Assembly (NCBI GenBank): GCA_013791955.1
Contig: VMSW01000010.1
Location: forward strand, 1-64,000
Length of the DNA: 64,000 bases
Direction: 5' to 3'
Origin: Propionicimonas sp.
Lineage (GTDB): Bacteria > Actinomycetota > Actinomycetes > Propionibacteriales > Propionibacteriaceae
Every line of letters starts with the position of its first letter. The stretch's first letter is position 1. The position numbers and the translations under genes are program-made. A model generated the notes under the pieces. That model was not told the origin of the DNA, did no database searches, and worked only from the letters and a program-made list of their open reading frames with translations. Of the stretch, positions 63,928-64,000 are shown piece by piece.

Positions 63928-64000
63928 GCGAAAGCCCGCAATCGACGTCTATGACTTCGGCCCCGACCGATCCCGGCGGCGGGCGACGACTCCTCAATGC
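63924..64000 (+). CDS. murJ: start of a gene, probably lipid II flippase murJ (partial)
   Basis: The ATG at 63924 overlaps the DUF6049 stop by 4 nt with TAGGGA upstream. The first 25 codons read a Ser/Pro/Gly-rich cytoplasmic tail (SESPQSTSMTSAPTDPGG) and then RRLLNA before the window ends. The identity rests on the conserved order DUF6049-murJ in actinobacteria; the visible residues alone do not prove it. Confidence 0.5.
   Translation, partial: MSESPQSTSMTSAPTDPGGGRRLLN

Noticed and set aside
1-64000. tRNA genes, rRNA genes and insertion sequences
   Set aside because: I looked for the T-arm GGTTCRA pattern and for transposase motifs. The only hits, such as the GGATTCGAATCGG-like stretch near 56785, lie inside coding sequence and have no cloverleaf around them.

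Overview
The window looks like a chromosomal segment from a high-GC actinobacterium. Coding density is high, Shine-Dalgarno (SD) signals are GGAGG-like, GTG and TTG starts are common, and the families are actinobacterial: a septum-formation lipoprotein, a DUF5997/LysR-substrate-domain pair, CE1759-type FMN reductase, UPF0014/FetB-type iron ABC transporter, and K+-independent H+-pyrophosphatase. The right edge carries cca / membrane acyltransferase / DUF6049 / start of a probable murJ. That order resembles the actinobacterial region next to oriC, so the right end probably lies near the replication origin. A Propionibacteriaceae-like host is my guess from overall character, not something proven here. 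I found no tRNA, rRNA, CRISPR array, transposase or prophage gene.

Layout. 1-3.7 kb: dispersed repeats, an exported tandem-duplicated rubrerythrin-like protein, and a GntR(YtrA)-ABC operon. 3.7-10.4 kb: RNA-modification genes, GNAT and mono-cluster ferredoxin-like genes, an RCC1-repeat protein, NUDIX, cation efflux and ispH. 10.6-13.6 kb: an MBL-fold gene, an acidic membrane protein (possible anti-sigma), an ECF sigma factor and a broken second copy of the MBL 3' end. 13.6-21.6 kb: DUF1801, glutamate decarboxylase, S4 protein, exported nuclease-like EEP protein, patatin, 1-Cys peroxiredoxin, methyltransferase and alpha/beta hydrolase. 21.6-29.5 kb: a 26-bp repeat array, an 1107-aa alpha-solenoid protein of unknown role, a nitronate monooxygenase-like protein behind a dyad operator, the DUF5997/LysR-like divergent pair, and fetAB. 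29.6-34.5 kb: a cyclic-nucleotide/CBS/DUF294 sensor with a DEDDh exonuclease, a thioesterase, and a MarR-quinone reductase operon. 34.5-45 kb: a run of exported envelope proteins (YdcF-like, esterase, metallophosphoesterase, CAP-domain, septum-formation lipoprotein) with ketopantoate reductase and a two-component system. 45-53 kb: MscS, EamA exporter, tag, hppA and a large secreted Ig/RCC1 protein. 53-64 kb: acyl-CoA ligase, MarR-MFS operon, HAD phosphatase, cca, acyltransferase, DUF6049 and the murJ start.

Two dispersed repeat families punctuate the gaps. One is built from CCCTGAGCTTGTCGAAGGG / CTTCGACAAGCTCAGCCAACTGG-type modules. It sits mostly at the 3' ends of genes and in places supplies stop codons or C-terminal residues. 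The other is a 26-bp unit built on GGGGACGGTTCC and GAGCTGCTC, arranged as direct arrays and large inverted repeats.

Many genes lack an SD but carry a TANNNT hexamer exactly 6 nt (sometimes 7) before the start codon, the hallmark of leaderless actinobacterial promoters. This set many start choices below. Coordinates and motif positions were read by eye. No database search was possible, and family names come from recognition of motifs.
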